Assembly: GCA_900168235.1 (NCBI GenBank)
Contig: FUZG01000005.1
Location: 186,001 to 250,000 of the forward strand
Origin: Lachnospiraceae bacterium
Lineage (GTDB): Bacteria; Bacillota; Clostridia; Lachnospirales; Lachnospiraceae
Length of the DNA: 64,000 bases
Direction: 5' to 3'
Positions 8,011 through 16,551 of the stretch are shown here, in pieces. The stretch's first letter is position 1. Every line of letters begins with the position of its first letter. The notes beneath the pieces were generated by a model, which worked only from the letters and a program-made list of their open reading frames with translations, made no database searches and was not told where the DNA came from. The translations under genes were made by a program, and so were the position numbers.

Positions 8011-9849
8011 TTACTTGTAAGGCTTATACAGAGGTCCGAAGTTCTGACATGCTCTGTAGTCTGCGCCTTCCTTGTCAACTGTGCCGAATGCGCTCCATGC
8101 TGCCGGACGATAGATTTTTTCTTCCGGTACATTGTGCATTGCTACAGGGATTCTGAGCATGGAAGCCATTGTGATGAGGTCTGCACCAACATGTCCGTAT
8201 ACGGATGCGCCGTGGTTTGCGCCCCATGCACGCATTACTTCGTATGCGCTCTTAAATACTGAGCCTTCCTTGCCGTCGCATCTGGGTGTGAACCATGTGC
8301 AGGGCCATGTGTAGTCTGTTCTCTTCCAGAGAGTATCTGTTACTTCCTCAGGAAGCTTTACTGTCCAGCCTTCTGCGATCTGCAGGAAGGGACCAAGACC
8401 CTTTACGAGATTCAGACGTACCATTGTGATAGGCATTTCAGCGTCTGTCACAAATCTTGAGGAATATCCGCCGCCTCTGAAGTATCCATTATCAGCCGGA
8501 TTCCATGTAGTAGCCTTGAGCAGTTTTTCCTGATCTTCTTCTGTGAGATCCCAGAACTGCTTTACTACGTTGTTGCCGTTTTCGTCAGTGATGGCACCTG
8601 AGTAATCAAGTGCAGATGCACCGGAGTTGATGAGATGCAGGAAGCCGTCAGCTTCTTTTGCATGACCCTCTATCTCATATCCTGTAACTCTCTTTACAGA
8701 GTCACCGCTCCAGTAAGTACGCACATCAGAGAACATCGAAGCTCTGCCTGTAAGCTGCTTTTCAAAGAGCATGCAGATACCGTTCAGAACGTCATTCTCA
8801 GTTGCGAGAACATACGGCTCTCTTGCTCCGTCATAGTCAAATGATGTTGAAAGGAGTGCCTCCGGATAGTCACAGTTCGGCCAGTGGTCTGTCCACTGTC
8901 TCTGACCCTGGAAGCCACCTGCGATAGCGTTGTGTCCGAGCGCTTCTTCCTCAAATGCCTGCTTTCCTGCTGTTGCATTTTTATCAGCAAGTTTCTCATT
9001 ACCGCGCATCAGATCCTTGATAATGAGATACATTTTTACAGTGAACTCCCACTGCTCATCCTTAGTCTTTCTGTCTTTCTGGATCCAGTCAGGGTTCTTA
9101 TCGAAGCCTTCTGCGCAGTACTTCTTTGTCCACTCAAGAGCTTTCTTGAACTCTTCTTCGTCGTAGATTCCTTCTTCCATTCGGCGGATAATTTCTACTT
9201 CGTCAACGGATTCTACCCTCATGCCGAGGTAGGACTCCAGGAAATCCTGATCCATGATGGAACCGCCAATACCCATTGTTACGGAACCGATCTGCAGATA
9301 GGAAAGCCCTCTGATGGATGCTGCAGCAACCGCTGCACGGCCAAAACGAAGGAGCATTTCTTTTACATCGTCAGGAATTGTCTCATCGTCTGCATCCTGA
9401 ACGTCCTTTCCGTACATTCCAAATGCCGGGAGTCCCTTCTGGGCATGTGTTGCGAGAACTGATGCGAGATAAACTGCACCGGGTCTCTCAGTTGCGTTCA
9501 GACCCCATACGCCCTTAATGGTTGTAGGATCCATATCCATTGTCTCTGAACCGTAGCACCAGCAGGGTGTTACGGAAAGAGTGATCTCTACGCCTTCTTT
9601 TTTGAACTGCTCTGCACAAAGTGCACTCTCTCGTACGCGTCCGATGGTTGTATCTGAGATCACTACTTTTACAGGTGTTCCGTCAGCATAGCGAAGGTTT
9701 TCTTCATAGAGTTTCTTTGCTCTCTTTGCCATGCTCATTGTCTGCTCTTCCAGCGATCCTCTTACATCAAGAGGTCCTTTTCTGCCATCGATGATAGGAC
9801 GGATTCCGATAACGGGATGTCCTCCGACAAGTTTTCTGCTGTCTGCCAT
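8011..9849 (-). CDS. fucI: L-fucose isomerase family protein
   Basis: A 612-residue cytosolic aldose-ketose isomerase of the FucI family, close to the usual length of about 590. FucI converts L-fucose to L-fuculose and also acts on D-arabinose and L-galactose-type sugars. The region [17 protein letters not shown] followed by [12 protein letters not shown] matches the well-conserved family core. I used the ATG at 9849, which has GGAGGT nearby, instead of an in-frame start 27 codons upstream that lacks one. It is expressed from its own unit ending at a terminator. An operator-like sequence lies in its leader. The actual sugar is discussed in the findings. Confidence 0.92.
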   Translation of the reverse strand: MADSRKLVGGHPVIGIRPIIDGRKGPLDVRGSLEEQTMSMAKRAKKLYEENLRYADGTPVKVVISDTTIGRVRESALCAEQFKKEGVEITLSVTPCWCYGSETMDMDPTTIKGVWGLNATERPGAVYLASVLATHAQKGLPAFGMYGKDVQDADDETIPDDVKEMLLRFGRAAVAAASIRGLSYLQIGSVTMGIGGSIMDQDFLESYLGMRVESVDEVEIIRRMEEGIYDEEEFKKALEWTKKYCAEGFDKNPDWIQKDRKTKDEQWEFTVKMYLIIKDLMRGNEKLADKNATAGKQAFEEEALGHNAIAGGFQGQRQWTDHWPNCDYPEALLSTSFDYDGAREPYVLATENDVLNGICMLFEKQLTGRASMFSDVRTYWSGDSVKRVTGYEIEGHAKEADGFLHLINSGASALDYSGAITDENGNNVVKQFWDLTEEDQEKLLKATTWNPADNGYFRGGGYSSRFVTDAEMPITMVRLNLVKGLGPFLQIAEGWTVKLPEEVTDTLWKRTDYTWPCTWFTPRCDGKEGSVFKSAYEVMRAWGANHGASVYGHVGADLITMASMLRIPVAMHNVPEEKIYRPAAWSAFGTVDKEGADYRACQNFGPLYKPYK

Positions 9850-9897
9850 TTTTGTACCTCCAAAAAGCTTTATGTTATTAATTTTTCGCGCTTTTGC

Positions 9898-9910
9898 GCG
9901 TAACGTTTCA
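9898..9910. promoter_or_regulatory. LacI-type operator in the fucI leader region
   Basis: GCGTAACGTTTCA differs by one base from the operator at the permease promoter as read on the opposite strand. I could not identify convincing -35 and -10 boxes for fucI, so the exact placement relative to the transcription start is unknown. Confidence 0.55.
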
Positions 9911-10151
9911 TCTACAGGATACTTTAGCATTGATTTCAGGTAATTAATAGGGATATAATGGCAAAAAGTAGGACGATATTCACTTTTTACATCATTTTGT
10001 CAGATTATTACAAAATTCGACTGTCAAAACTGTGTATTATTGCAAATACATTGATATTTACTGGAATTTTCAGGGTTGTTCATGTTCGTTTTTTTGCAGG
10101 GGCTATGGAGGTTGTGCGAAACATTTTGCGCTTTTGTGTGGCGTTACTGAC

Positions 10152-10374
10152 GGCACAGGCAGAGGTTCTGTTATGCACACGAACACGTTGCCTCGTCGTC
10201 AGCGCTCCGCCGCCTATCGTCAGGCGCGTTCCGCAACTCGGGCACTTTGCTCTCATGCCACGGGCGGCGCTCAAAGTCCCCTCAGACAGTGCTCCACCGC
10301 GCCTGAGCTATGCTCGCGCTTCTGTCCTCGGCTGCCAATGTGTTCGCTTAGCATAACAGAACCGCTGCCTGTCG
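10152..10374. repeat. GC-rich large inverted repeat, element E1
   Basis: The arms at about 10152-10192 and 10332-10374 are complementary over roughly 40 nt with few mismatches; both contain GGTTCTGTTATGC or its complement and GAACAC/GTGTTC. The 140-bp centre is clearly more GC-rich than neighbouring genes and holds smaller hairpins. There is no convincing coding frame. It fills the intergenic space between fucI and the AraC-type gene, together with the element that follows it. Confidence 0.65.
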
Positions 10375-10391
10375 CCTGCTTATCATTATCA

Positions 10392-10588
10392 GGAAGTGAC
10401 ACGTGCTGCTTTCAATAAACATCCCGTAAAGAACCGCACAGATGAGATCCACTGCATACGGAGACTTGGCACGCAGGGCAAGAGTGATACTGAAAGCGAA
10501 TGTCCTGCGTGCCTAGGTCGAAGTAAGCAGTTAGCTCATCGTCGTGTCGGTTCCCCGGGATGTGTTGGAAACAGCACGCGTCACTTCC
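10392..10588. repeat. 197-bp near-continuous inverted repeat (E2) directly upstream of the AraC-type gene
   Basis: GGAAGTGAC at the left end pairs with GTCACTTCC at the right end, and pairing continues inward with small interruptions to GGCACGCAGG / CCTGCGTGCC around a 25-nt loop. About 70 of 87 arm positions pair by eye. It ends 16 nt before the AraC-type start codon, so it would fold in that mRNA leader if transcribed from upstream. No flanking duplication is evident. Confidence 0.7.
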
Positions 10589-10604
10589 GTCACAAGGAGA
10601 AAAA

Positions 10605-11450
10605 ATGCAGTATCTTGAATTACATGAGAATAAAAAACACGGAACTACGGATTTTCCTTTTGAGTATCATCACATAGACAGAAAGCACGCGAGATACGTG
10701 ATGGATTATCACTGGCATGAGGAATATGAGCTTATACGGGTTCTGCGCGGATGCCTTGAAATGAAGGTTAATGAGCAGTCTTTTTCTCTTCGTCCGGGTG
10801 AGCTGATGCTGGTTCCGGGTGGTGCTCTTCATTCGGGTGAGCCGGATAACTGCGTTTATGAGTGTCTTGTTTTTGATCCGAATATTTTTATTTATGAGAA
10901 CGGGATTATCGCGGGATGGTTTAGACGTATCGTTTCGCGCTCACTTCGACCTGACATTTTTTATGGTTCTGATAAAAAGGACATTGTTAAGGCTGCGGGG
11001 CTGGTTTTTGATGCTATGGCGGGAGCAGAAAGCGGTTATGAATTGACTGTTGCAGGGAGTATTTCCATGCTTTTCGGCAGGATCATTTCCACAAAGCTTT
11101 ACGAAGCAGGACCGAATAAACCCGTTCGCGAGAACCGAAATATCCACAGGATCAAGAAGGTTCTGGACTACATCGACAGCAATTTTTCTTCTGAGATCAC
11201 ACTTGAGCAGTTATCTGCTGTTGCCTCAATGAATCCAAAGTATTTCTGCCGATTTTTCCGAAAGATCACTAACCGCACCCCTATGGATTATCTGAATTAC
11301 CAGCGGGTGGAGCGCGCCTGCTATGACCTTTCCCACACAGGACAGTCAGTGACAGAGGTTGCTTACCGATGTGGTTTTAATGATCTGTCATATTTTATCC
11401 GTATTTTTAAAAAATATAAGGGAGTTACCCCCGGAAAGTATCGGGAATAA
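10605..11450 (+). CDS. AraC-family transcriptional regulator with cupin sensor domain
   Basis: A 281-residue regulator. The N-terminal half is a cupin-like sugar-sensing domain (YHWHEEYELI, LRPGELMLVPGGALHSG). The last 100 residues are a double helix-turn-helix AraC DNA-binding domain (ITLEQLSAVASMNPKYFCRF, VTEVAYRCGFNDLSYF). The ATG at 10605 was chosen for the AAGGAG just upstream; an in-frame start 15 codons earlier lies inside the E2 repeat. It is divergent from fucI, so it probably activates the sugar genes. That role is inferred. Confidence 0.92.
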   Translation: MQYLELHENKKHGTTDFPFEYHHIDRKHARYVMDYHWHEEYELIRVLRGCLEMKVNEQSFSLRPGELMLVPGGALHSGEPDNCVYECLVFDPNIFIYENGIIAGWFRRIVSRSLRPDIFYGSDKKDIVKAAGLVFDAMAGAESGYELTVAGSISMLFGRIISTKLYEAGPNKPVRENRNIHRIKKVLDYIDSNFSSEITLEQLSAVASMNPKYFCRFFRKITNRTPMDYLNYQRVERACYDLSHTGQSVTEVAYRCGFNDLSYFIRIFKKYKGVTPGKYRE

Positions 11451-11467
11451 CTCCTCTGTATTACATT

Positions 11468-12124
11468 TTATGACAGTGTGATTCCTTCGAGATTAAAGAG
11501 CTCTCCGAGGGTCGTACCTGTCTGCGGTGTCATTATCCTTCGTATCGCTTCCATGGTCTCATGGACGCTTTCGCTGTCATGTACTTCATGATAGAGCTTT
11601 GCAGTGTTTTCTGCGTCTGTGAGACCGTCATGGGCGCGTCCCTGAAACTGGATTCCTATGGCAGTCAGGGCTTTATCCAGTGACGGTGACATTTCTAAAT
11701 TCAGCATTTTCTGAAATTCGTTCTGAAAATCCAGCCAGTGTTCTATCATATACGTGATTTCTTCTGTAGGCTGAATAGATTTCAGATCCATTTCTTTTTT
11801 TATCTGATTTAGGTCGTTTTTACTCCATGAGTATATTTCGTAATCTTTTTCACCGCACCATGCAACGAATCTGCCATAAACTTCTTCAAATTTTTCTGCA
11901 CCGGCAAGGGTTGCGGTCGTGATGCCTGTCAGATCTTCGTATTTTTTCCTGACTGCTTTGCTGTAGGCAGGTTTTACGTATTCTTTGAACCTGTCTGTGA
12001 CTTCACCGTTTTCTCCCAGCACGACAGCACCGATCTCGATAGTCTCATACTTGCATATTTTGCTTTCTTCCCGATATTCCCTATCAAGAGGATGCATTTC
12101 CAGGTCTATAAATATTTTTCTCAA
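11468..12124 (-). CDS. DEDDh-family 3'-5' exonuclease
   Basis: A 218-residue protein of the RNase T / DnaQ-like exonuclease superfamily, resembling the KapD/ERI-1 subgroup. The acidic exo I motif is FIDLEMH (D7, E9), and the HD exo III motif appears as AHDGLTDAENTAKL. It starts with TTG: GGGGAG lies 6 nt before it, and the next Met would remove the essential acidic residues. It converges with the AraC-type gene, 17 bp apart. Its natural substrate (RNA or DNA) is not evident. Known subgroup members trim small structured RNAs. Confidence 0.86.
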   Translation of the reverse strand: MRKIFIDLEMHPLDREYREESKICKYETIEIGAVVLGENGEVTDRFKEYVKPAYSKAVRKKYEDLTGITTATLAGAEKFEEVYGRFVAWCGEKDYEIYSWSKNDLNQIKKEMDLKSIQPTEEITYMIEHWLDFQNEFQKMLNLEMSPSLDKALTAIGIQFQGRAHDGLTDAENTAKLYHEVHDSESVHETMEAIRRIMTPQTGTTLGELFNLEGITLS

Positions 12125-12222
12125 ACCTTACTCCCCGTTTCATTTTGTATCTCAATTATAGTCCCGAAACGGATGTGTGAAAACCTTTAGATTTGCTGTT
12201 TATTACTGAAATATATACGCAG

Positions 12223-12366
12223 GATACTGTTCACTCGCTTACAGCTCGCTCACGTAACAGATTTTGCTACAAAATCGACTTCGTCGATGGGCAAAATCCA
12301 ATGGCTATCCCACTTTCTTGGTCGTAAACTCCGCAGTAAATGCTCCGTTTACGTCTGAACTGTAAC
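12223..12366. mobile_element. MITE-like structured repeat, copy 1 (144 bp)
   Basis: The ends GATACTGTTCAC and CTGAACTGTAAC are imperfect inverted repeats, and the element is flanked by the 8-bp direct repeat ATACGCAG on both sides (identity extends to ATACGCAGGA). Internal hairpin A is GATTTTGC with GCAAAATC, enclosing ATCGAC-TTC-GTCGAT. Hairpin B is CGTAAAC with GTTTACG. Two more copies occur at 31298 and 39800. This copy fills most of the 311-bp gap between the exonuclease and toxin genes. Confidence 0.85.
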
Positions 12367-12435
12367 ATACGCAGGACACCACTCACGTGCATAATCTATG
12401 ACTTTTGAAATGGGCAATGCTTCGCATTTAAAAAT

Positions 12436-12765
12436 TCAAAGATTCTTTTCCCTATCCTGAAGATTATGTAAAATTCTCCGCACTTCCATAATCTTCCTGT
12501 CTTTGTCTTCCGGAATAACGACGTAATATATTATGTAATTCTTCACATAAATTCGATAATAAGGGTATTTTCGTTCCTTCATCGAGTGATATGGCTCAAA
12601 CGACTCAGCATAAGGCAGTCTTTCTAATATAGCAGCCTCAACTGAATCCGTAAGCTCATTTGCCGCTGTCTGGTTCTGAAGTACCTTTGCAAGATACATG
12701 ACGCACTCTTCGAGATCATCATAGAACATCGGAAGATATCTCAAGGAGTACTTGATATTACTCAT
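12436..12765 (-). CDS. RelE/ParE-family toxin
   Basis: A 109-residue protein with the RelE/ParE fold signature: an N-terminal helical pair (YLPMFYDDLEECVMYLAKVL) and C-terminal beta strands (YRIYVKNYIIYYVV, IMEVRRILH). RelE members cut mRNA on the ribosome and ParE members inhibit gyrase; which applies here is not visible. Its ATG overlaps the end of the antitoxin gene by 8 bp, the usual toxin-antitoxin layout. It lies immediately beside MITE copy 1. Confidence 0.85.
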   Translation of the reverse strand: MSNIKYSLRYLPMFYDDLEECVMYLAKVLQNQTAANELTDSVEAAILERLPYAESFEPYHSMKERKYPYYRIYVKNYIIYYVVIPEDKDRKIMEVRRILHNLQDREKNL

Positions 12766-13015
12766 TTATCTGACTCCTTAATTTAGAGAAAACCTCATCA
12801 TGTGTCATTCTCTCCGAATGTTTAGACGCATACTCATCTGCTTCGTCCAATGCCTGCTCAACATTTCGCGTCATTCTTGAATATGCATCTATGCTCATCA
12901 CTACCATCGAACCATAACCATTTTTTGTCAAAAACACAGGTTCTCCGCCATTTACAGCGGTCTCTATATCCGTAAATTTATTTCTAAGATCAGAAACAGG
13001 TCTTATTGTTATCAT
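12758..13015 (-). CDS. Phd/YefM-family antitoxin
   Basis: An 85-residue antitoxin. The N-terminal ITIRPVSDLRNKFTDIE and FLTKNGYGSMVVMSIDAY are typical of the Phd/YefM DNA-binding domain, and a charged C-terminal tail would wrap the toxin. The ATG at 13015 was preferred because AAGGAGG lies 3-10 nt upstream. The pair is expected to autoregulate its own promoter. Confidence 0.88.
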   Translation of the reverse strand: MITIRPVSDLRNKFTDIETAVNGGEPVFLTKNGYGSMVVMSIDAYSRMTRNVEQALDEADEYASKHSERMTHDEVFSKLRSQINE

Positions 13016-13108
13016 GGCGACCTCCTTAAAAAACATTTCTTATCATTACTTTATCAAAATTATGATATCGAGTCAATTACACCAGCCATCCTCCGTTTTT
13101 TGTTATTA

Positions 13109-13846
13109 TCATTTCAAAACAAAATCCTTAATAAGCCCAAAGCACTCCCTCAGCATATTATTAGGCAGGAACCTCCTGCTGGAATCGGCTGCTATACCGC
13201 AGACATTTTTGTAGCCCTGCTTCTTTGCGAGACCAACTGCACGGCGGACGTGAAAATTGTTTGTGACGATGCCTACGGCGTCGTTCTCTTTATCGAGCAG
13301 TGATGCGCTGTATTCCAGGTTTTCGGCGGTGTTTTTGGATCTGTCTTCTACCAGTATTCTTGATTCCTCTATGCCCTGTTCCACGAGGTATTTTTTCATG
13401 GCTGTGCCTTCTGCCTCGGGTTCATTTGCACCCTGACCGCCGGACACTATGCAGATCGTGTCGGGATTTTCAATAAGGTACTGTGTCGCTTTTTTGAGCC
13501 TGAGCTTCAGTACTATGCTCGGTCCGAAGTCTCTGACCTGTGCACCAAGGACCACGATATAATCCAGCTTTTCCTGACCTTCTGCATGAAATGTCGTCAT
13601 TATCATCATGTTCAGAACCAGTACCACTGCGATACTCACTCCTGCCACGATGTGCAGAGCAACATGTATCCACTTTGGAATGTGGCTCCAGATGTCAAAA
13701 TGATGCATGACCGCTAAGCAGAAGCATATAATAGCGAGAAACAGCCACACCATATAAAAAGAGGTTCCCGAACCCGCCAGCAGGACCATCACACCATAAA
13801 GCGCACATATGAAAGCAATGATTGTTAAAATAAACTCAAGTATCAT
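13109..13846 (-). CDS. YdcF/SanA-type DUF218 membrane protein
   Basis: A 245-residue protein with three or four N-terminal membrane helices in residues 1-85, followed by a DUF218 domain. Landmarks are DYIVVLGAQV, ICIVSGGQG, EDRSKNTAENL and VTNNFHVRRA. Relatives (YdcF, ElyC, SanA) affect the cell envelope, possibly in lipid carrier metabolism. Their reaction is unknown. It is divergent from the small gene at 13957. Confidence 0.85.
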   Translation of the reverse strand: MILEFILTIIAFICALYGVMVLLAGSGTSFYMVWLFLAIICFCLAVMHHFDIWSHIPKWIHVALHIVAGVSIAVVLVLNMMIMTTFHAEGQEKLDYIVVLGAQVRDFGPSIVLKLRLKKATQYLIENPDTICIVSGGQGANEPEAEGTAMKKYLVEQGIEESRILVEDRSKNTAENLEYSASLLDKENDAVGIVTNNFHVRRAVGLAKKQGYKNVCGIAADSSRRFLPNNMLRECFGLIKDFVLK

Positions 13847-13956
13847 TTTGAATGAACTCCTACAAAAATTTGTTTATACTAAAGGTATGATAATTTTTAA
13901 AAATGCTTAAAACAAGGGCTTTAAGATATACTTAACCTTTTCTATCGGAGATTTTT

Positions 13957-14244
13957 ATGAACGAATACGAACGATCAAAAGCTGAACTCATACAGGTAAT
14001 CACTTCCCTCGGGCATCCCGCTGCCCTGGGCGAAGCTGTTGCCGCGAATCTCAGGACACCTAAGACCATGAACCGCATGATCTCATACCTGATAAATGTG
14101 AAACCTAAAAAAGCTGAAGAAATCGCAGACGAGATGCTCGCGATAATGAGCGACCGCGAACGGTGGATCGAGAAAAAAGAATCTGAATACTATAACTCAA
14201 AATACAACGATTATCTGAACAGCGATTTAAGGGAATCAGACTAA
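13957..14244 (+). CDS. Small conserved-looking helical protein, unknown function
   Basis: A 95-residue protein that I do not recognise. It is predicted to be mostly helical and strongly charged, with no membrane segment. The middle portion (LRTPKTMNRMISYLINVKP) and the Lys/Glu-rich tail could form a helical bundle. It is 23 bp upstream of the ribokinase-type gene on the same strand, so the two are probably co-transcribed. It appears real from its frame, spacing and codon use. Confidence 0.7.
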   Translation: MNEYERSKAELIQVITSLGHPAALGEAVAANLRTPKTMNRMISYLINVKPKKAEEIADEMLAIMSDRERWIEKKESEYYNSKYNDYLNSDLRESD

Positions 14245-14267
14245 TAAACAAAAGGGGAAGGGACGAT

Positions 14268-15158
14268 ATGAAGATACTGAATTTCGGATCAATGAACATC
14301 GACAATGTTTATAACGTTGACCACATAATCGCACCGGGAGAGACCGAGAACTCTTATAGTATCGCTCATCACTGCGGCGGCAAGGGACTCAATCAGTCCA
14401 TTGCTCTCGCAAAAGCCGGAGCTCCTGTCTGGCATGCAGGGCAGATCGGCGAGGACGGCAAGGCTCTGCTGGATATCCTCACAGAGAACGGTGTACATAC
14501 TGATTTTATCCGAAAAGTTGATGGTCACTCAGGACACACCATTATCCAGGTGGATAAAAACGGACAAAATTCCATCATACTGTTTGGCGGAGCTAACCGC
14601 TCTATCACAAGAGATTTTGTTGACGATGTGCTGTCACACTTTGAAAAAGGCGATGTTCTCCTGCTCCAGAATGAGATAAATGAGCTTCCGTATATAATCG
14701 AAAAAGCTTCCGAGATCGGCATGCGCATTTTCTTTAATCCATCTCCGTACGATAACCTGATCTCCGAATGTGATCTTAGCCGCGTCGACATGTTTTTCAT
14801 AAATGAAGTTGAGGGATATCAGATAACTGGAAAAAAGGAGCCGGATGAGATATTAGCTGAGCTAAAAAATCTCTATCCGAACTCCTCTGTCCTGCTGACT
14901 CTCGGAAGCGAAGGTTCAGTCTGTCAAACCGCAGACGAAACCTGCCGCCAGAATATCTATAAAGTTAAGCCTGTAGACACCACCGCTGCCGGAGACACCT
15001 ACACCGGCTTTTTCATCGCATCTTTCCTTGAAGGAAGATCCATAAAGGAATCAATGGCTCTCGCATCCAAAGCCTCTGCCATCTCCGTAACCCGTGAAGG
15101 CGCCGGACCGTCCATCCCCACCAGAAAAGAAGTGGAAGACAGCACGATAACCGAATGA
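14268..15158 (+). CDS. PfkB-family ribokinase-type sugar kinase
   Basis: A 296-residue kinase of the PfkB family. The N-terminal NFGSMNIDNVYNVDHI, the substrate motif HHCGGKGLNQSIALA and the C-terminal anion hole DTTAAGDTYTGFF with its catalytic Asp are intact. It would phosphorylate a pentose or nucleoside-like sugar using ATP. AGGGGAAGGG precedes the ATG. It converges on the mtnA-type gene with 8 bp between stop codons. The substrate is not evident. Confidence 0.88.
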   Translation: MKILNFGSMNIDNVYNVDHIIAPGETENSYSIAHHCGGKGLNQSIALAKAGAPVWHAGQIGEDGKALLDILTENGVHTDFIRKVDGHSGHTIIQVDKNGQNSIILFGGANRSITRDFVDDVLSHFEKGDVLLLQNEINELPYIIEKASEIGMRIFFNPSPYDNLISECDLSRVDMFFINEVEGYQITGKKEPDEILAELKNLYPNSSVLLTLGSEGSVCQTADETCRQNIYKVKPVDTTAAGDTYTGFFIASFLEGRSIKESMALASKASAISVTREGAGPSIPTRKEVEDSTITE

Positions 15159-15166
15159 TCCAGGGA

Positions 15167-16267
15167 TTATTTTCCAATCCCCAGTCTCTCGAATGCCTCA
15201 TCAAACGGAGCTGTGCAGAGACCTTTTTCGGTGATGATACCTGTGATGAGGTCGTGGTCCACTACGTCAAATGCAGGGTTGAAAACATCAACACCCTCAG
15301 GTGACATGCGCTCCTTGTACCACATCTCGGTAACTTCCTCTGCATCGCGCATCTCGATGGGGATTTCCTTTCCCGTAGGAGTCTCGAGATCGATGGTCGA
15401 GCTCGGTGCGCATACATAAAACGGGATTCCGTAGTGCTTTGCGCAGATTGCAAGCAGACTTGTTCCGATCTTATTTGCAGCATCACCATTTTTTGCTACA
15501 CGGTCACATCCGACAAAGATAACCTGTACCTTGCCCTGGCTCTGGAGAAGTGATGCCATGTTGTCGCACTGAACTGTTGTCGTGATGCCTGACTGATGAA
15601 GCTCAAAAGCTGTGAGGCGCGCGCCCTGAAGGAGAGGTCTGGTCTCATCGCAGTACACATGCATGTCTGAACCTTTCCAGCCCTTCTCAAGTGCGATATA
15701 CATAGGAGCTGTCGCTGTGCCGTACTTCGCGGTCGCGAGAGTTCCTGCATTGCAGTGTGTTTCGATACCGACAGGCTCGCCTTCCTTTTTCAGGTCCTTA
15801 AGGATCTTGAAACCTATCTCACCGATATTTCGGCTTATCTGTACATCTTCCTCACGGATCTTATCAGCCTCGGCAAAAAGAATTTCCTTAATTTCAGCTA
15901 CCGGCTTATCCTTTGAATCTATGAGGGTGCGCTCCATACGGTTAAGCGCCCAGAAAAGATTTACAGCGGTAGGTCTGGAACTTGCAAGATAATCCTTGTA
16001 TTCCTTAACTTCCTTATAAAACCCGTCGTAGTCATCGCTCTTAACTCCTGAAGCCAGAAGCGCAAGACCGTAAGCTGCGGATACACCGATAGCCGGAGCC
16101 CCTCTTACTCTGAGCTTCTTTATCGCTTCCCATATCTCTTCCTTTGTGCGGAGCTCGATCCTGCGGATGGTGCCCGGCAAAAGTGTCTGATCGATTATAT
16201 CAAGCGCATCCCTTTCAGGTGTCATGCGCACTGTCAGCACCTGATCAAAAAATTCCTCTATATTCAT
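15167..16267 (-). CDS. mtnA: Methylthioribose-1-phosphate isomerase family protein
   Basis: A 366-residue member of the MtnA / eIF-2B-alpha family, which converts methylthioribose 1-phosphate to methylthioribulose 1-phosphate. The catalytic Cys is in THCNAGTLAT and the catalytic Asp in GCDRVAKNGDAANKIGT, both intact. No other methionine-salvage gene is nearby. In some bacteria MtnA homologues process 5-deoxyribose 1-phosphate or ribose phosphates in a DHAP shunt, so the true substrate is open. Confidence 0.9.
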   Translation of the reverse strand: MNIEEFFDQVLTVRMTPERDALDIIDQTLLPGTIRRIELRTKEEIWEAIKKLRVRGAPAIGVSAAYGLALLASGVKSDDYDGFYKEVKEYKDYLASSRPTAVNLFWALNRMERTLIDSKDKPVAEIKEILFAEADKIREEDVQISRNIGEIGFKILKDLKKEGEPVGIETHCNAGTLATAKYGTATAPMYIALEKGWKGSDMHVYCDETRPLLQGARLTAFELHQSGITTTVQCDNMASLLQSQGKVQVIFVGCDRVAKNGDAANKIGTSLLAICAKHYGIPFYVCAPSSTIDLETPTGKEIPIEMRDAEEVTEMWYKERMSPEGVDVFNPAFDVVDHDLITGIITEKGLCTAPFDEAFERLGIGK

Positions 16268-16551
16268 GCAAATTCCTCCATGATCCTAAATTTGATTACA
16301 TGATATCATGAATACTCTTTGTACGGACATAAACGGATTTCAAAACCTCGCTAAATACTCTGAAAATTAAACCAAAATTAAGAATTTCTACCGACTCACA
16401 TTCCATCATATCTGCACGGTTCTCCCTGTAATCCTAGTTTACATAATTAATTGATTGAATATAATCCTGCATGGTATTCTACCAATGTATTTATTTTCAT
16501 ACATTATGTAAGGGTCAGTACAAATTAAAAACTTAAAAGGAGTTTATCAAA

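Noticed and set aside
1768-9849. Classical L-fucose operon (fucI-fucK-fucA-fucO)
   Set aside because: There is no FucA-type aldolase or lactaldehyde reductase of the FucO type, and the bisphosphate-forming PfkB kinase cannot act on a 6-deoxy sugar.
10032-10418. Open reading frames inside the GC-rich E1 region
   Set aside because: They overlap in several frames, have no ribosome binding sites, are rich in Arg, Ser and Cys as expected from a GC-rich palindrome, and match nothing familiar.
10152-10588. E1 and E2 as members of the three-copy MITE family
   Set aside because: Their ends differ from GTTACTGTTCAC, no 8-bp flanking duplication is present and the internal hairpins do not match.
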